This document shows positions 1 through 8,454 of a stretch of DNA of 64,000 nucleotides, in pieces (position 1 is the first letter of the stretch; each line of letters begins with the position of its first letter). Below the pieces are notes generated by a model. It ran no database searches and was not told the origin of the DNA. It saw nothing but the letters and a program-made list of their open reading frames with translations. Origin of the DNA: Planctomycetota bacterium (GTDB lineage: Bacteria > Planctomycetota > UBA11346); contig BJHQ01000012.1 in the NCBI GenBank assembly GCA_014193115.1, positions 1 to 64,000 on the forward strand, written 5' to 3'. Position numbers and translations under genes: made by a program.

Positions 1-151
1 ACTCGCAACCCGCCAGCACACCCGTGATCGCGAGGAGGATGAGGTCGGACAATTCGTACCGCCGCAAATGGACACGTCGTGGATCGACCAAGCCGGAAAA
101 CGCCCTGAGAAAGGTGGAGGAGACGCAAGAAGGATCGGCGGATGGGAGCAT
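1..151 (-). pseudogene. ISAs1-family transposase, N-terminal part, cut by window edge
   Basis: The minus strand reads, from an ATG at 149-151 to the window edge, about 50 residues. They contain FSGLVDPRR at residues 18-26 followed by RRYELSDLILLAITGVLAGCE. This matches the N-terminal block of ISAs1 / H-repeat transposases (a DPR motif, a basic stretch, then a hydrophobic 'ILLLAICAVLAGAEG'-like helix). The catalytic DDE part would lie left of the window, so I cannot say whether the element is intact. The frame has a TGA about 40 bases upstream of the start, so the coding region begins near the chosen ATG, which is preceded by a GGAG. The family assignment rests on one short motif and is moderately sure. 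Confidence 0.5.
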
Positions 152-189
152 CCGCACAACGCTCCAAGAGGCCTGGATCCGTCCGAAGG

Positions 190-452
190 ACTTTTTTCAA
201 GGCAACCCAGCGGGGGGTTATGCAATCGCCCTGGACGAGCAACCAGTCGGCGTTGACCAGACTCCAGTACAACCATTCATCGGAGAACTTGCCGTTAAGG
301 GCGACGACGTGAAAAATCAGCACGAATATGTACCAAGCCTGGATCCGCTGCGTATAGCGGGGAAATTCCGGAAACCTGTCGATGACAAGCAGGCTGAGGT
401 AGAAGACGGCAAGAAGGATGTCAAGAAGTCCGACAAGGATGATTAGGACGGT
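190..452 (-). pseudogene. Membrane-protein remnant next to an IS element
   Basis: The minus strand has an open frame with no convincing start codon. It begins TVLIILVGLLDILLAVFYL (one membrane helix), continues WYIFVLIFHVVAL (a second helix), and ends around WVALKK. The opposite-strand frame over the same bases is charged and compositionally unlikely to be a gene. The hydrophobic frame seems to be the 5'-truncated remainder of a membrane protein, possibly interrupted by the adjacent ISAs1-type element. I do not recognise the family. The rest of 453-629 holds nothing I can support. Confidence 0.3.
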
Positions 453-629
453 CTGGCCATTCTGCGCACCGGCGAAATTCGAACATCGCGAACTCCACGG
501 ACCTTTCGCTGCTGGTAGCCTATGACCTCCGTAACGCGACCAAGTCGGCATCTACCGTTCAATCCGCCCCCGGCTTCCAACGCTCTGCCCTCATCTCACG
601 AATGACAACGCGGAACCTTCAACTCTTGT

Positions 630-872
630 TCACCAGAATTCGAGACCAGACCAGTTGGAATAAGGCCCCCGGTCGTCAAATCTCCCATGACCACCACCGC
701 TTCTCCGACCATCTTCTTCACTCTTCGATCCGGCGTGTGATCTGATAATACTCCAAGGAAATCCATCGTGCTCATCAGCGGACTCCAAGTCGAAAACCTG
801 TCCTCGCCGCAAGGCTTGGACGAACTTCGCCCCCAATTCAGTTGGCAGGTCCAGGTCTCGGTCTCTTTTCAC
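630..872 (-). CDS. Hypothetical protein, 80 aa
   Basis: An 80-residue frame beginning MKRDRDLDLPTELGAKFVQ. Its ATG overlaps the TGA stop of the upstream minus-strand gene (869-872), which suggests translational coupling and is the main reason to believe it. It has no signal peptide or membrane segment. The C-terminal half is Gly/Arg/Ser-rich (RRSGGGHGRFDDRG). No family recognised. It could equally be a fortuitous frame after the secreted gene. Confidence 0.35.
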   Translation of the reverse strand: MKRDRDLDLPTELGAKFVQALRRGQVFDLESADEHDGFPWSIIRSHAGSKSEEDGRRSGGGHGRFDDRGPYSNWSGLEFW

Positions 873-1606
873 GGTCTCTTTTCATGACTATCCTGATGAC
901 TAGGCAATACTTGTTTTTCCTTTTTCTTCCACCGGCTCTCTTCTTGTAGACGGCGCATCGTTACATGTTGGCGTTGAAGAAAAAGCTCCATTTCATATTT
1001 ATCGACAAATGCGTTATCGGGTATCGTGACAGGGTAACTATAGTCAAACAATGGCGCTCTTCCAATTGCCACACAGGTGCCCTTTTGACTACCTTTCGTT
1101 GCAATCAACAGTACGCACAAATGCTCATCCACATTTATTTTCGTTATGTTCGCCCGAGTAGATACAACATTTCGCCATTTTCCCTTTAAATCCCAGTCTC
1201 TTAATTTATCCAAAGATTCACCAGATCTTTTCAGGAAACCCATATATGTGTCATCGTAAGTAACCATCGTTGCCGAAAAAACTAGCATATTTTCAATAGC
1301 AACACCATCACAGACAATGGAGAGACCAGAACCCTTGTTATCTATCCAATCATAACGAAGGGGCTTCAGTCGATCGCGATAATTCGGAATCAACGCATCG
1401 TACCAGCCTGGCGACAAGCCCAACGCTTGATGAATGCTCCCGAATTCACCCATCCCGTCCCAATCAGCATCATTAAAGAAGCCAGTCTGGTATTCGTTCA
1501 TGGCCTCTGCGACTATAGAAGGAATGTCCTCACCTGCATTTAAGGGAAGTATTCCCACCGTTAAAAAAGCACAGGTCATGGGCTTAATCCAGAATGATGA
1601 CGTCAT
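869..1606 (-). CDS. Putative secreted protein of unknown function, 245 aa
   Basis: The protein starts MTSSFWIKPMTCAFLTVGILPLNAG, which has the shape of a signal peptide cleaved near residue 25. The mature part is hydrophilic and ends in a strongly basic tail (RWKKKEKQ). An AGAGGGG ribosome-binding site sits just before the ATG at 1606; an internal Met at residue 10 is an alternative start. The gene is clearly AT-richer than the housekeeping genes further right, as are its neighbours at 1736-2487, which suggests acquired DNA. No domain recognised. Its stop overlaps the start of the 80-residue gene at 630-872. Confidence 0.6.
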   Translation of the reverse strand: MTSSFWIKPMTCAFLTVGILPLNAGEDIPSIVAEAMNEYQTGFFNDADWDGMGEFGSIHQALGLSPGWYDALIPNYRDRLKPLRYDWIDNKGSGLSIVCDGVAIENMLVFSATMVTYDDTYMGFLKRSGESLDKLRDWDLKGKWRNVVSTRANITKINVDEHLCVLLIATKGSQKGTCVAIGRAPLFDYSYPVTIPDNAFVDKYEMELFLQRQHVTMRRLQEESRWKKKEKQVLPSHQDSHEKRP

Positions 1607-1735
1607 GGCCCCTCTATAGGTTTCCGGTTTGGCTGGCTACGCGGGTTGTCTGTGATGGGTGGCGCGGTCATCAGGCTGCAATTCCAGGCTTTTGAGCGCG
1701 GTTTGTGGCCGAGATGGATTGTTGCGCAGTACGAC

Positions 1736-2173
1736 TCATCGACGATCCGTTAATGATAAAGTCATTTTTTTTGACACTGGATAAAATTCAATAACTTTAA
1801 AGATCATTGTAAATCTATTCTCCTTTGATGTGTCTTCAGCTATATAAAAAATCAAACTATCTATAATATCGTCTTTAGTTCCGTAGGAAACAATTAAAAC
1901 ACCATCGGGGAAAGACCACATGTTGAATCCGGTGTCAGGCGTTTTTATCTCCCATTGCAACATTGGGACTCCATTCCCAAAGCCTTTCATTTGTTCACGG
2001 CACCTTTTGATATCCAGACCACAAATAATTTTCTCTTCCTGTTCGCCCCCCATGATTGATGAAGGGAGGATCGACATGAACATCAATATGAATATTAAGG
2101 ATAACATAAGAAATGCCTCCTTGGTCATTTGTTCGCCATTCATTTTTTGAATGGGTAAATTGGACATATTCAT
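1736..2173 (-). CDS. Small secreted protein, unknown function, 145 aa
   Basis: The N-terminus is MNMSNLPIQKMNGEQMTKEAFLML, then a long hydrophobic run up to SILPSSIMGGE. The real start may be one of the internal methionines (residue 11 or 16), giving a standard signal peptide cleaved near GGE. The mature region of about 100 residues contains CGLDIKRC, so a disulfide is possible. The start lies 2 bases after the stop of the 2176-2487 gene on the same strand, so the two form an operon. The codon use is AT-rich. No family recognised. Confidence 0.55.
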   Translation of the reverse strand: MNMSNLPIQKMNGEQMTKEAFLMLSLIFILMFMSILPSSIMGGEQEEKIICGLDIKRCREQMKGFGNGVPMLQWEIKTPDTGFNMWSFPDGVLIVSYGTKDDIIDSLIFYIAEDTSKENRFTMIFKVIEFYPVSKKMTLSLTDRR

Positions 2174-2175
2174 GA

Positions 2176-2487
2176 TTATTTTATTCCGATTTTCGATGGC
2201 ATAATTGGTCGGGACGGCGGATTGGAATCAGATGGATCCTGCGATTCACCTGGCTGTACATGTTTGTAATCAAGGCGAAGTGGATATGGCGGGTTTGGGG
2301 CACACGGCGTCCCATGAAACACCCCATTCTCTGGATCTGAAAATGCATATACATTCAAAGATGCCGCTCCTTCTGACAAAATCGATCGATGTTCTATATA
2401 TTGACTATTGCTCGGCCCTTCAATGGCCGCCATGTCAATACCAGCGACAAAAAACAGCATCAGACAGAGCGGGACCCTTGTAATCAT
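2176..2487 (-). CDS. Small secreted protein, unknown function, 103 aa
   Basis: I place the start at the ATG at 2485-2487 because the protein then begins MITRVPLCLMLFFVAGIDMAA, a normal signal peptide. The same frame is open further upstream to a TTG at 2745, but that part (NVQPAASLMPAGNFTDKG) has no signal and looks like non-coding sequence or a fragment. The mature part is rich in Pro and Ser (DPSDSNPPSRP near the C-terminus). It is the first gene of a two-gene operon with 1736-2173. No domain recognised. Confidence 0.45.
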   Translation of the reverse strand: MITRVPLCLMLFFVAGIDMAAIEGPSNSQYIEHRSILSEGAASLNVYAFSDPENGVFHGTPCAPNPPYPLRLDYKHVQPGESQDPSDSNPPSRPIMPSKIGIK

Positions 2488-2968
2488 TGACAATGATCCA
2501 TGGATTGTGCACATGCCAAGGAACTTTGCAAGGTTTTGAAGCGGATTATCGCCCATGCTGATTATTCCTTTTATGTCCCTGGGTTTCCCATTCAGGCCGT
2601 TCGTGCGCACGGCGTAGTCCCGGCCCTTGTCCGTGAAGTTACCCGCGGGCATCAGGCTGGCCGCCGGCTGGACGTTGATGGGATGCAGCACGGCGCCAGA
2701 CAGGATGCCGCCAGATTTGCCCTGGGACAAGGATCCAATTGCCAAGCAACCGTCGCTGGCTCATGTGCTGACAACGGAATCAAAGCAACCACTTGCCGAA
2801 TCGGCATTGAGCAGATTGCCAGTTCGCATCTGATCGCCCGACTCAGCTGACCAGGGCATTGGCGATCTCAATCAGCAGGATGGCTGGCGCGTCCAAACGG
2901 GGATCAGCGGCGCGGATAGCGGCGACGACGATCGACGTTAAACGGGCATGGATTATCTCATGGCATCG

Positions 2969-3472
2969 TCAAGGAGCTGCTACTTGTTGGACCCGGATCA
3001 AGCCCGCCAGGTCATAACCCGCCTGCCGGGCAGCATCCTCAAGCGCGGTCCAGTCGGCCGTCGGGACCTGGGGCGAGCGATGCAGGAACCAAAGATAGGA
3101 TCTGGTCGATGAGCCGACGACTGCCCAACGGTAGTCGTCGGCGATAGCGAGAACCCGGTAGTCGCCACTGAACGGCCAGAAGAAGGTGACCGACAACGTC
3201 GCCGGACCTGTCATCCTGGCTGTGGCCTGCGCCGAGGATCGTTCGCCTTCGATCGCCCCTTTTCGACCGGCATTGAGCACGCTGATGCGACCATCCGGCA
3301 GAAGACCGTAAGTAGCAGTCACTCCGACCAGATCGCGTTCGAACCGGTGGTCGAATCGAGCCAGTTCGTACCAGGTGCCAAGATAGCGGGGCCAATCGAT
3401 CACCAATCCAGCAGGAGGATTCGGAGCCCGAACGGCGCAACCAGAGCAGATGAGAGACAGAATGCCTGCCAT
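2969..3472 (-). CDS. blc: Lipocalin family protein, Blc-like
   Basis: The protein (167 aa) carries the lipocalin signature YLGTWYELARFDHRFERDL near residue 30, the ATYGLLPDGRISVLNAG strand pair and the late block YRWAVVGSSTRSYLWFLHRSP. These are the conserved regions of bacterial outer-membrane lipocalins such as E. coli Blc (177 aa). The ATG at 3472 is chosen because GAGGAAG lies 10 bases upstream and because LSLICSGC then forms a near-lipobox at residues 7-12; the -3 residue is Cys, so lipidation is uncertain. The open frame extends to 3688, but that extension looks unrelated. Blc-type proteins bind fatty acids or lysophospholipids under envelope stress. Confidence 0.85.
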   Translation of the reverse strand: MAGILSLICSGCAVRAPNPPAGLVIDWPRYLGTWYELARFDHRFERDLVGVTATYGLLPDGRISVLNAGRKGAIEGERSSAQATARMTGPATLSVTFFWPFSGDYRVLAIADDYRWAVVGSSTRSYLWFLHRSPQVPTADWTALEDAARQAGYDLAGLIRVQQVAAP

Positions 3473-3891
3473 GACCAGCACACTTCCTCGGGAGCCGTTG
3501 CACCGGAACGCTGAACCGAAGGGGTTGTGGCCAGGCATCTTGCTGGGTGAATCGTCAGCAATGTCCATGCCAAGGGCCAGGAATGAACTTGTGGCGCTTT
3601 TCCTTGTCTGCGGTTCGCGACGAAGCGCTCCAAAACCCGAAATGCCGCCAGTCGTTCGGTCTTCTGCGCCAGGGCAAGTTCGGTTCATTCCGGATATGCC
3701 TCCTGCATTCAGCAGTGATCGTTTGAGCCGAATCGTGTCGTCAGCATGACCCGACTATCCGATCACCCAGGCCGGGTTCACAGTGGATTGCAAATCACCT
3801 GGATTCTACCGGCTGAGCGAGATAGATGACGGTGTTCGCTGGTTTGGCCCAGCGCTGGCTATCCTCGATCCAGGAAAGCAGGAACGCCGCC
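3473..3891. other. Divergent intergenic region, lipocalin / BON gene
   Basis: About 420 bases between the divergently transcribed lipocalin gene and the BON-domain gene. Both promoters should lie here. Frames through it on both strands lack recognisable protein features. No clear hairpin or repeat was noticed. Confidence 0.4.
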
Positions 3892-4695
3892 ATGACCTCC
3901 CACTACCATCTCTCCTTGTTCGCCACCGCAACCGTCGCGGGACTGTTCCTGGTCGGAAACGCCGGGCTCGGAGCTGCCGAGGCCGAGGCAAAGGCCAGCA
4001 TCCAGTCGACCTTCGAGAGCACCTACATTTACCGCACTTTCCTCAAAGAGGATGCGGTGCGGGCCGAGGAACGGGATGGACTCATCATCCTGACTGGCCA
4101 GGTCGCCGAACCCAGCCACAAGTACCTTGCCCAGGAGGCCGTGGCTGGCCTGTCCGGCGTGAGCTCGGTCGACAACCGGCTCCAGGTCAAATCCGAAGGC
4201 ACCGAGAAATCGGACTCGTGGATCCAATCCAAGGTGCGCAGCGTGCTGGCCTTGCACCGCAATGTCAGCGACGGGAAAGCGCAGGTCGACATCAAGGATG
4301 GGGTGATCACCTTGCGTGGCGAGGCGACCACCTGGACGCAGCGGATATTTGCCGCTGAATACGCCGAGGACGTCGAGGGCGTCATCCGGGTGATCAACCT
4401 GATGACGGTGCAGCCCCTGCCGGTCCGAGAGGATCGCGGTGGTCATGTAGGCCGGTCCGCCGACGATCTCATCGATGACGCCTCGGTCGCTGCGTTGGTC
4501 CGCTCGGTACTGGCCAATCATCGCTCGACCATGCAGATCAATGTCAAGGTCGCGGCCCGGGATGGAGTTGTCACCCTGATCGGCAGCGCCAGGAATCCGA
4601 CTGAGAAATATCTGGTCACCATTTTGGTGTCCGACATCCAGGGGGTGACCGCGGTCAAGAATGTGATGACGGTCGAAGCCATCGCAGCCGAATAG
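3892..4695 (+). CDS. Exported protein with three BON domains, OsmY-like
   Basis: A 267-residue protein with an N-terminal signal peptide (MTSHYHLSLFATATVAGLFLVG, cleaved after GLGAAEA). Three consecutive BON-type repeats follow, each with the pattern I-x(n)-V-x-DGVITLxG and ending in VINLMTV / VDNRLQV / VKNVMTV. The approximate spans are residues 30-100, 105-165 and 190-262. BON domains bind phospholipid surfaces; OsmY/YraP-type proteins are periplasmic and stress-induced. The start at 3892 is preceded by GCAGGAA and gives a proper signal peptide, unlike the upstream ATG at 3826. The second and third repeats are separated by a charged linker (VREDRGGHVGRSADD). Confidence 0.85.
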   Translation: MTSHYHLSLFATATVAGLFLVGNAGLGAAEAEAKASIQSTFESTYIYRTFLKEDAVRAEERDGLIILTGQVAEPSHKYLAQEAVAGLSGVSSVDNRLQVKSEGTEKSDSWIQSKVRSVLALHRNVSDGKAQVDIKDGVITLRGEATTWTQRIFAAEYAEDVEGVIRVINLMTVQPLPVREDRGGHVGRSADDLIDDASVAALVRSVLANHRSTMQINVKVAARDGVVTLIGSARNPTEKYLVTILVSDIQGVTAVKNVMTVEAIAAE

Positions 4696-4956
4696 GCTGC
4701 GGCCAGCGGCACGGCGATAGGCAGGATTAAAACCCCGCACAGGTTGGACGCATCGTGATTTCTTCCACACAAACGAAGATCGCAGGCCAAGGCGCCAAGG
4801 ACGAACAAGGGTGATGCTCCGCACACGGAAGAACCTGCCAGGTGGGTGGCGCACCCTCCAGCCGATCATCGCAGCGCGGCACAGCTGGGACCACGCTAGC
4901 GGCTGTCAGGCAGCCGTTGGACAAAGCACCTGACCCGGTCGCGACCGGACCATGCC

Positions 4957-5292
4957 ATGAAGCACCACACGATCTTCCTGATTGCGGAGATAGTGGTCTT
5001 CATCGTGATCTCCGGCATGGCCACGGCCATCGGGTATGTCGCCGTGTCCGTCCTGAATCTCTCTTACCTGTGGATGATCCCGGCATCGGTTCTGCTGATC
5101 GTCGCAAGCTATCTGTTCCTGCTCATCCTTGGCCTGGCCACTCGCAAGAACCACCGCATCGAGTGGGTCCGCAAGCATCTCGATTTCGACGCGGTCTCTG
5201 ATGCCGACCTCACCATCCAATACCGGCGGTTCTCCAATCCGATCGCCAAAATGCTCGCTTACAACGAGATGGTTTTGCGCAAGATCGCCTGA
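4957..5292 (+). CDS. Small inner-membrane protein, unknown function
   Basis: A 111-residue protein with two membrane helices, residues 7-33 (IFLIAEIVVFIVISGMATA) and 38-62 (YLWMIPASVLLIVASYLFLL). The cytoplasmic C-terminal tail is basic and amphipathic (RKNHRIEWVRKHLDFD). The family is not recognised. It stands alone, with about 260 bases of non-coding sequence before it that contain one copy of the CCAAGGCGCCAAGG repeat. Confidence 0.55.
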   Translation: MKHHTIFLIAEIVVFIVISGMATAIGYVAVSVLNLSYLWMIPASVLLIVASYLFLLILGLATRKNHRIEWVRKHLDFDAVSDADLTIQYRRFSNPIAKMLAYNEMVLRKIA

Positions 5293-5358
5293 GTCGCAGA
5301 CGCCATGGGTTTCCGAAGGCCGTCCAGCCAACGATCCGGGCAGAGCCCTGCCGCGGCT

Positions 5359-6690
5359 CTACGGCGATGCTGGTCCGTCCCGAGTGATGGGCACGGTCGA
5401 GTGTGCCTGGGCCTGTGGGGCGATGGTCCATACCAGGAGGATCCCAGCCACCGCTGCCAAGCACGACAGCCAACCGACGGCGCCGTAGCCGATCAGTGGC
5501 GCAGTCGGGTCGACTTGGCTGATGATCAGGCCTGCAATCATCGCCGCTGCGCCGGAAGCGGCGGATTGCACCGCCGAATTGAAACTCATGAAGCTCCCGC
5601 GCAGAGGCGCCGCCACCGCCGCGGTCATCAATGCCGTGGCCGGGACGAACCGGCCGCTGCCGACCACAATGAATGCGGTGGTGACCACCAGGGCCGCGGC
5701 CAACGGCATCGCCGGCAGGTGGGTCAGGGCCAGGGTCGGCGCCATCGCTAAGGCAGCGACGCAGGTGAAAACGAGCCGTTTGCCATGGCGGTCGGCAAGC
5801 CGGCCGATCCACGGCGAGGTTACCACGGCACAGACGCCGCCACACAGGTAAACCAGGCCCAGTTCGCGATCGCTGACCCCGACATTGCACGACAGATAGG
5901 TGGCGATGAACGGAATGATCATGAACCCGGAGAAGGTCAAGGCGGCGGTGAACGCGAAGACCCGCCAATGCGACGGGACGCCAAGCAGGGCACGCAGGGT
6001 GGCGAGCGGGTTGCGCTGGCCGTCGGCCTGGTGGCCGCGCATCGTCGGCATCCGCAGCCAGCCGACGATCAGCACCGCCAGCGAGATCGCCGCGATGGCA
6101 TAGAATGTCGCGTGCCAGCCCAGCCAGGCCGCCAGCCAGATTCCAGCCGGAATGCCGATGATCGAAGCCAGGGCGAAAGCCGACATCACCGTACCCATGG
6201 CCGCACCGCGCCGCTCCCACGGCACGGCGTCGCCGACGATGGCGAGCACCAGCGCTCCGAGCAGTCCGCCGCAGGCGCCGGCGGCTACCCGGGCCAGCAC
6301 CAGAGCGTGGAAATCCGGAGCGATAGCGCAGGCCAGGGTGGCGACGATGAACGCGGCGTAGACCACCAACAGGGCCTGCTTGCGCTCGAACCGGTCGATG
6401 ACCAAGGCTGCGCCCACGGCCGCCACCGCCGCACTGATGGTGTAAGCCGACACAGCCACCGCGAATTGGGTGGCGCTGATCGCGAAGACTTTCATCAACT
6501 GCGGCCCCAGCGGCATCATCACCACGAAGTCCATCATCTGAGTGAAGTTCACCGCGGTAAGCAGGGCGATGAGCAGGCGTTCATCGGATGCCGGGGATCC
6601 CGAGGGAACCCCGGAACCGACTACGCCGGTTGCTTGGGAAACACCGGTCGCTTCCGCCAAATCGGGGCCGCTAGGGCTGGCTCGGTCCAT
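5359..6690 (-). CDS. MFS transporter, probable drug or metabolite exporter
   Basis: A 443-residue protein with about 12 hydrophobic segments. Features of the DHA1/AraJ-type major facilitator family include the MDFVVMMPLGPQLMKVF first helix, the loop DRFERKQALL after helix 2 (the motif A position), and LADRHGKR in the second half. Such proteins use the proton gradient to export small molecules. I chose the ATG at 6690 (MDRASPSG) because the extra N-terminal residues from 6783 are Arg/Pro-rich with no membrane character. Substrate unknown; no regulator is adjacent. Confidence 0.85.
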   Translation of the reverse strand: MDRASPSGPDLAEATGVSQATGVVGSGVPSGSPASDERLLIALLTAVNFTQMMDFVVMMPLGPQLMKVFAISATQFAVAVSAYTISAAVAAVGAALVIDRFERKQALLVVYAAFIVATLACAIAPDFHALVLARVAAGACGGLLGALVLAIVGDAVPWERRGAAMGTVMSAFALASIIGIPAGIWLAAWLGWHATFYAIAAISLAVLIVGWLRMPTMRGHQADGQRNPLATLRALLGVPSHWRVFAFTAALTFSGFMIIPFIATYLSCNVGVSDRELGLVYLCGGVCAVVTSPWIGRLADRHGKRLVFTCVAALAMAPTLALTHLPAMPLAAALVVTTAFIVVGSGRFVPATALMTAAVAAPLRGSFMSFNSAVQSAASGAAAMIAGLIISQVDPTAPLIGYGAVGWLSCLAAVAGILLVWTIAPQAQAHSTVPITRDGPASP

Positions 6691-6866
6691 GGTACGACAC
6701 GGTCGCAGCCAGCACGCCAGAGCAATCCCAGTTGGACCTGGCTTGCGACATCGCCTCGCGGCACCGGTGCGCCTCGCTCCCAAAAGTCAGGCCGCTCGCC
6801 GCACAGGCTCCTGCGCCCTGTCGGGGACCGTGGCGACGTGGCCGAACTCCGTCGGCATATCCAGAT

Positions 6867-7190
6867 TTATCCGATCGGCCGGGATCCGCCAGGCAGGTGC
6901 TGGGAAAAACCTGCATACACGTCGTCAATATCGGCAGCCAACAAGAAGTCCTTGCCGGTCACTCCGCCCTCATCGTGGGTCGACAGGCGAAGCGTCGCCT
7001 TGGCAAAGCGGATGTCGATATCTGGATGATGATCCACGGCGGTCGCACGTTGGGCAATCAAATCGACGAACGCAATGCACTCGGAGAACCCGGAAAACGT
7101 AAATGTCTTCGAGAGGTGCGACTTGCCGCTTCTCCAACCCGGGAGGCTGCGCAGCTTCGACCGGATTTCTTGCTTTGAACAGGGTGGCAT
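6867..7190 (-). CDS. phhB: Pterin-4-alpha-carbinolamine dehydratase family protein
   Basis: A 107-residue protein with the PCD/DCoH signature: FTFSGFSECIAFVDLIA, then DHHPDIDIRFAKATLRLSTHD and GGVTGKDFLLAADID. The HHPDI histidines and the STHDEGGVT turn are the catalytic and pterin-contacting residues of this family, which dehydrates 4a-hydroxytetrahydrobiopterin. The start at 7190 is supported by AAGGGA six bases upstream. The longer frame to 7694 has no homology-like features. No aromatic amino-acid hydroxylase is near, so it may act in molybdopterin or folate-related chemistry, as free-standing family members often do. Confidence 0.85.
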   Translation of the reverse strand: MPPCSKQEIRSKLRSLPGWRSGKSHLSKTFTFSGFSECIAFVDLIAQRATAVDHHPDIDIRFAKATLRLSTHDEGGVTGKDFLLAADIDDVYAGFSQHLPGGSRPIG

Positions 7191-7414
7191 GCGGTGTCCC
7201 TTCAGAGTGATCGTTCTATCAAGGCGATGGAAACGCTGTTGTCCATCGGCCTGCCGCTCTCGATGCCCTCGATTCCCCAGGGGCGTGCAGCAATCACTGT
7301 TTTGCCGAGGAAACTTCAGGGTGGCTGTTTGTCCAGGGGGCAGCGCTGGCGGCCAGCATGTTCCATGGGCTCGCTGGCGGACGGGACGAAGCTCGCCCAT
7401 AGGCAAACTGACTT

Positions 7415-7615
7415 TCAATCCGAGGCGCGAAGGAATCCGAATCCGCTGACCGCGATCAGCGCCGCGCCGCCGATCACCATCCAAATCGATTTGTCCGTGG
7501 GCGAACCGGTGAAGAACCTGGAAACGCTTGAGGAAAACGAGTCCATAGCGATGAGGCCGAAAACGACCAAGGCGATCCCGGCGATGAGCAGGATCAAAGA
7601 AAGGGCTTTGTTCAC
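7415..7615 (-). CDS. DUF3185 family small membrane protein
   Basis: 66 residues with two membrane helices (KALSLILLIAGIALVVFGL and SIWMVIGGAALIAVSGFGFL) separated by DSFSSSVSRFFTGSPTDK. The SxVSRFFTGxPTDK loop is characteristic of DUF3185 proteins (typically about 65-70 aa). The function of the family is unknown. It is a single-gene unit; the ATG at 7615 is the only sensible start. Confidence 0.8.
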   Translation of the reverse strand: MNKALSLILLIAGIALVVFGLIAMDSFSSSVSRFFTGSPTDKSIWMVIGGAALIAVSGFGFLRASD

Positions 7616-7823
7616 GAGATGACTCCGATGTGGTGGAAACGAAGAAACAGTTCTTCATGCACTTCAACGGCTTCCTTGTCGGACAGCATGGCATTGCCGA
7701 GCATCAATCCCACCTGACGAACCGGCTTGTCAGAGCAGTTGGCTCGACCGGCGTCGGCAAGGAGGGACGCCCATGCTGATGTCCTGACAACCCCAATTTT
7801 TCCGACGAAAAACCTACCCAGTC

Positions 7824-7853
7824 CGGAGCGGCGATGCCCGCATCGCCGCTCCG
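7824..7853. repeat. Perfect palindrome, REP-like or terminator hairpin
   Basis: Two 14-base arms, CGGAGCGGCGATGC and its exact reverse complement, are separated by only 2 bases. Related sequences (GGCGATG...CATCGCC) recur at 12071-12100 and 12181-12200, always between genes, so this is a dispersed repeat family rather than a single terminator. It lies just downstream of the minus-strand gene at 7885-8454, where it could also stop transcription. Confidence 0.65.
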
Positions 7854-7884
7854 AAAGCACAACTTGGTATCGCGTGCGCTTCGA

Positions 7885-8454
7885 TTACTTTCCGCGGGCA
7901 GCGCGAGTGGTGCCCTGGCCAACGGGTTTGGAGACGCCGGGCACCGATGCCTCGCTGGCGCTGGCAATGTCCTCAGCGCCTGCCACGGTGAACAGTCGTT
8001 TTACGGTGGCGGTCTGGTCGCCAGTGGTCGAATGCACCGAGATCAGGATCCGGCCTTGATGGATCTTGCCTTCGTACCGCTTGGCTTCGTATTCAGGCAT
8101 GCCCAAGCCGATAAGCGCACCGCTGATGCCGCCTACAGCGGCGCCGACCGCTGCTCCGCCCAGGGCAACCAGGATCGGGCCGGCGGCGATGAAGGGACCG
8201 ACTCCGGGGATCGCCAGCGTGCCGATACCAATCAGCCAACCCAGGGTCCCGCCAACGACACCGCCAGCGCTGACGCCGACGGTCGCTCCTTCGGGCGCCT
8301 TGGTATGCTTCTCGTGGGCGAAGTCGTGGCTGGTTCCCTTGTCGGGGAAGAGCACTGAAATGGCATCAGATGCCAGGCCAGCCTTGTGCAGGCTGTCAAC
8401 GATGAGGCGGGTCTGGGATTCGGTGGTCGCCAGGCAGTAGACGGACGTGGCCAT
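7885..8454 (-). CDS. Stress-type protein with YflT-like N-terminus and glycine-zipper core
   Basis: 189 residues. The N-terminus (MATSVYCLATTESQTRLIVDSLHKAGLASDAISVLFPD) resembles the general-stress fold in which a small regulatory-like domain senses or binds a partner. The centre is a Gly/Ala-rich stretch (TVGVSAGGVVGGTLGWLIG ... GGAAVGAAVGGISGALIGLGMPEYEAKRYEG), the glycine-zipper pattern of proteins that associate with membranes. The C-terminal part returns to a soluble fold (GRILISVHSTTGDQTATVKRLF). The start at 8454 has AAGGAATC upstream. Members are often osmotic- or heat-induced; that role here is inferred from the family. Confidence 0.7.
   Translation of the reverse strand: MATSVYCLATTESQTRLIVDSLHKAGLASDAISVLFPDKGTSHDFAHEKHTKAPEGATVGVSAGGVVGGTLGWLIGIGTLAIPGVGPFIAAGPILVALGGAAVGAAVGGISGALIGLGMPEYEAKRYEGKIHQGRILISVHSTTGDQTATVKRLFTVAGAEDIASASEASVPGVSKPVGQGTTRAARGK

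Noticed and set aside
24..446. 140-aa plus-strand frame at the left edge
   Set aside because: Its composition is charged and unlike a protein family, while the complementary strand over the same bases shows membrane helices and an ISAs1-type transposase start.
2500..2850. 116-aa plus-strand frame in the region before the lipocalin gene
   Set aside because: No signal peptide, domain or ribosome-binding site; short and not supported by context.
5785..7029. 414-aa plus-strand frame
   Set aside because: It is antisense to the MFS transporter, which has clear membrane helices and family motifs.
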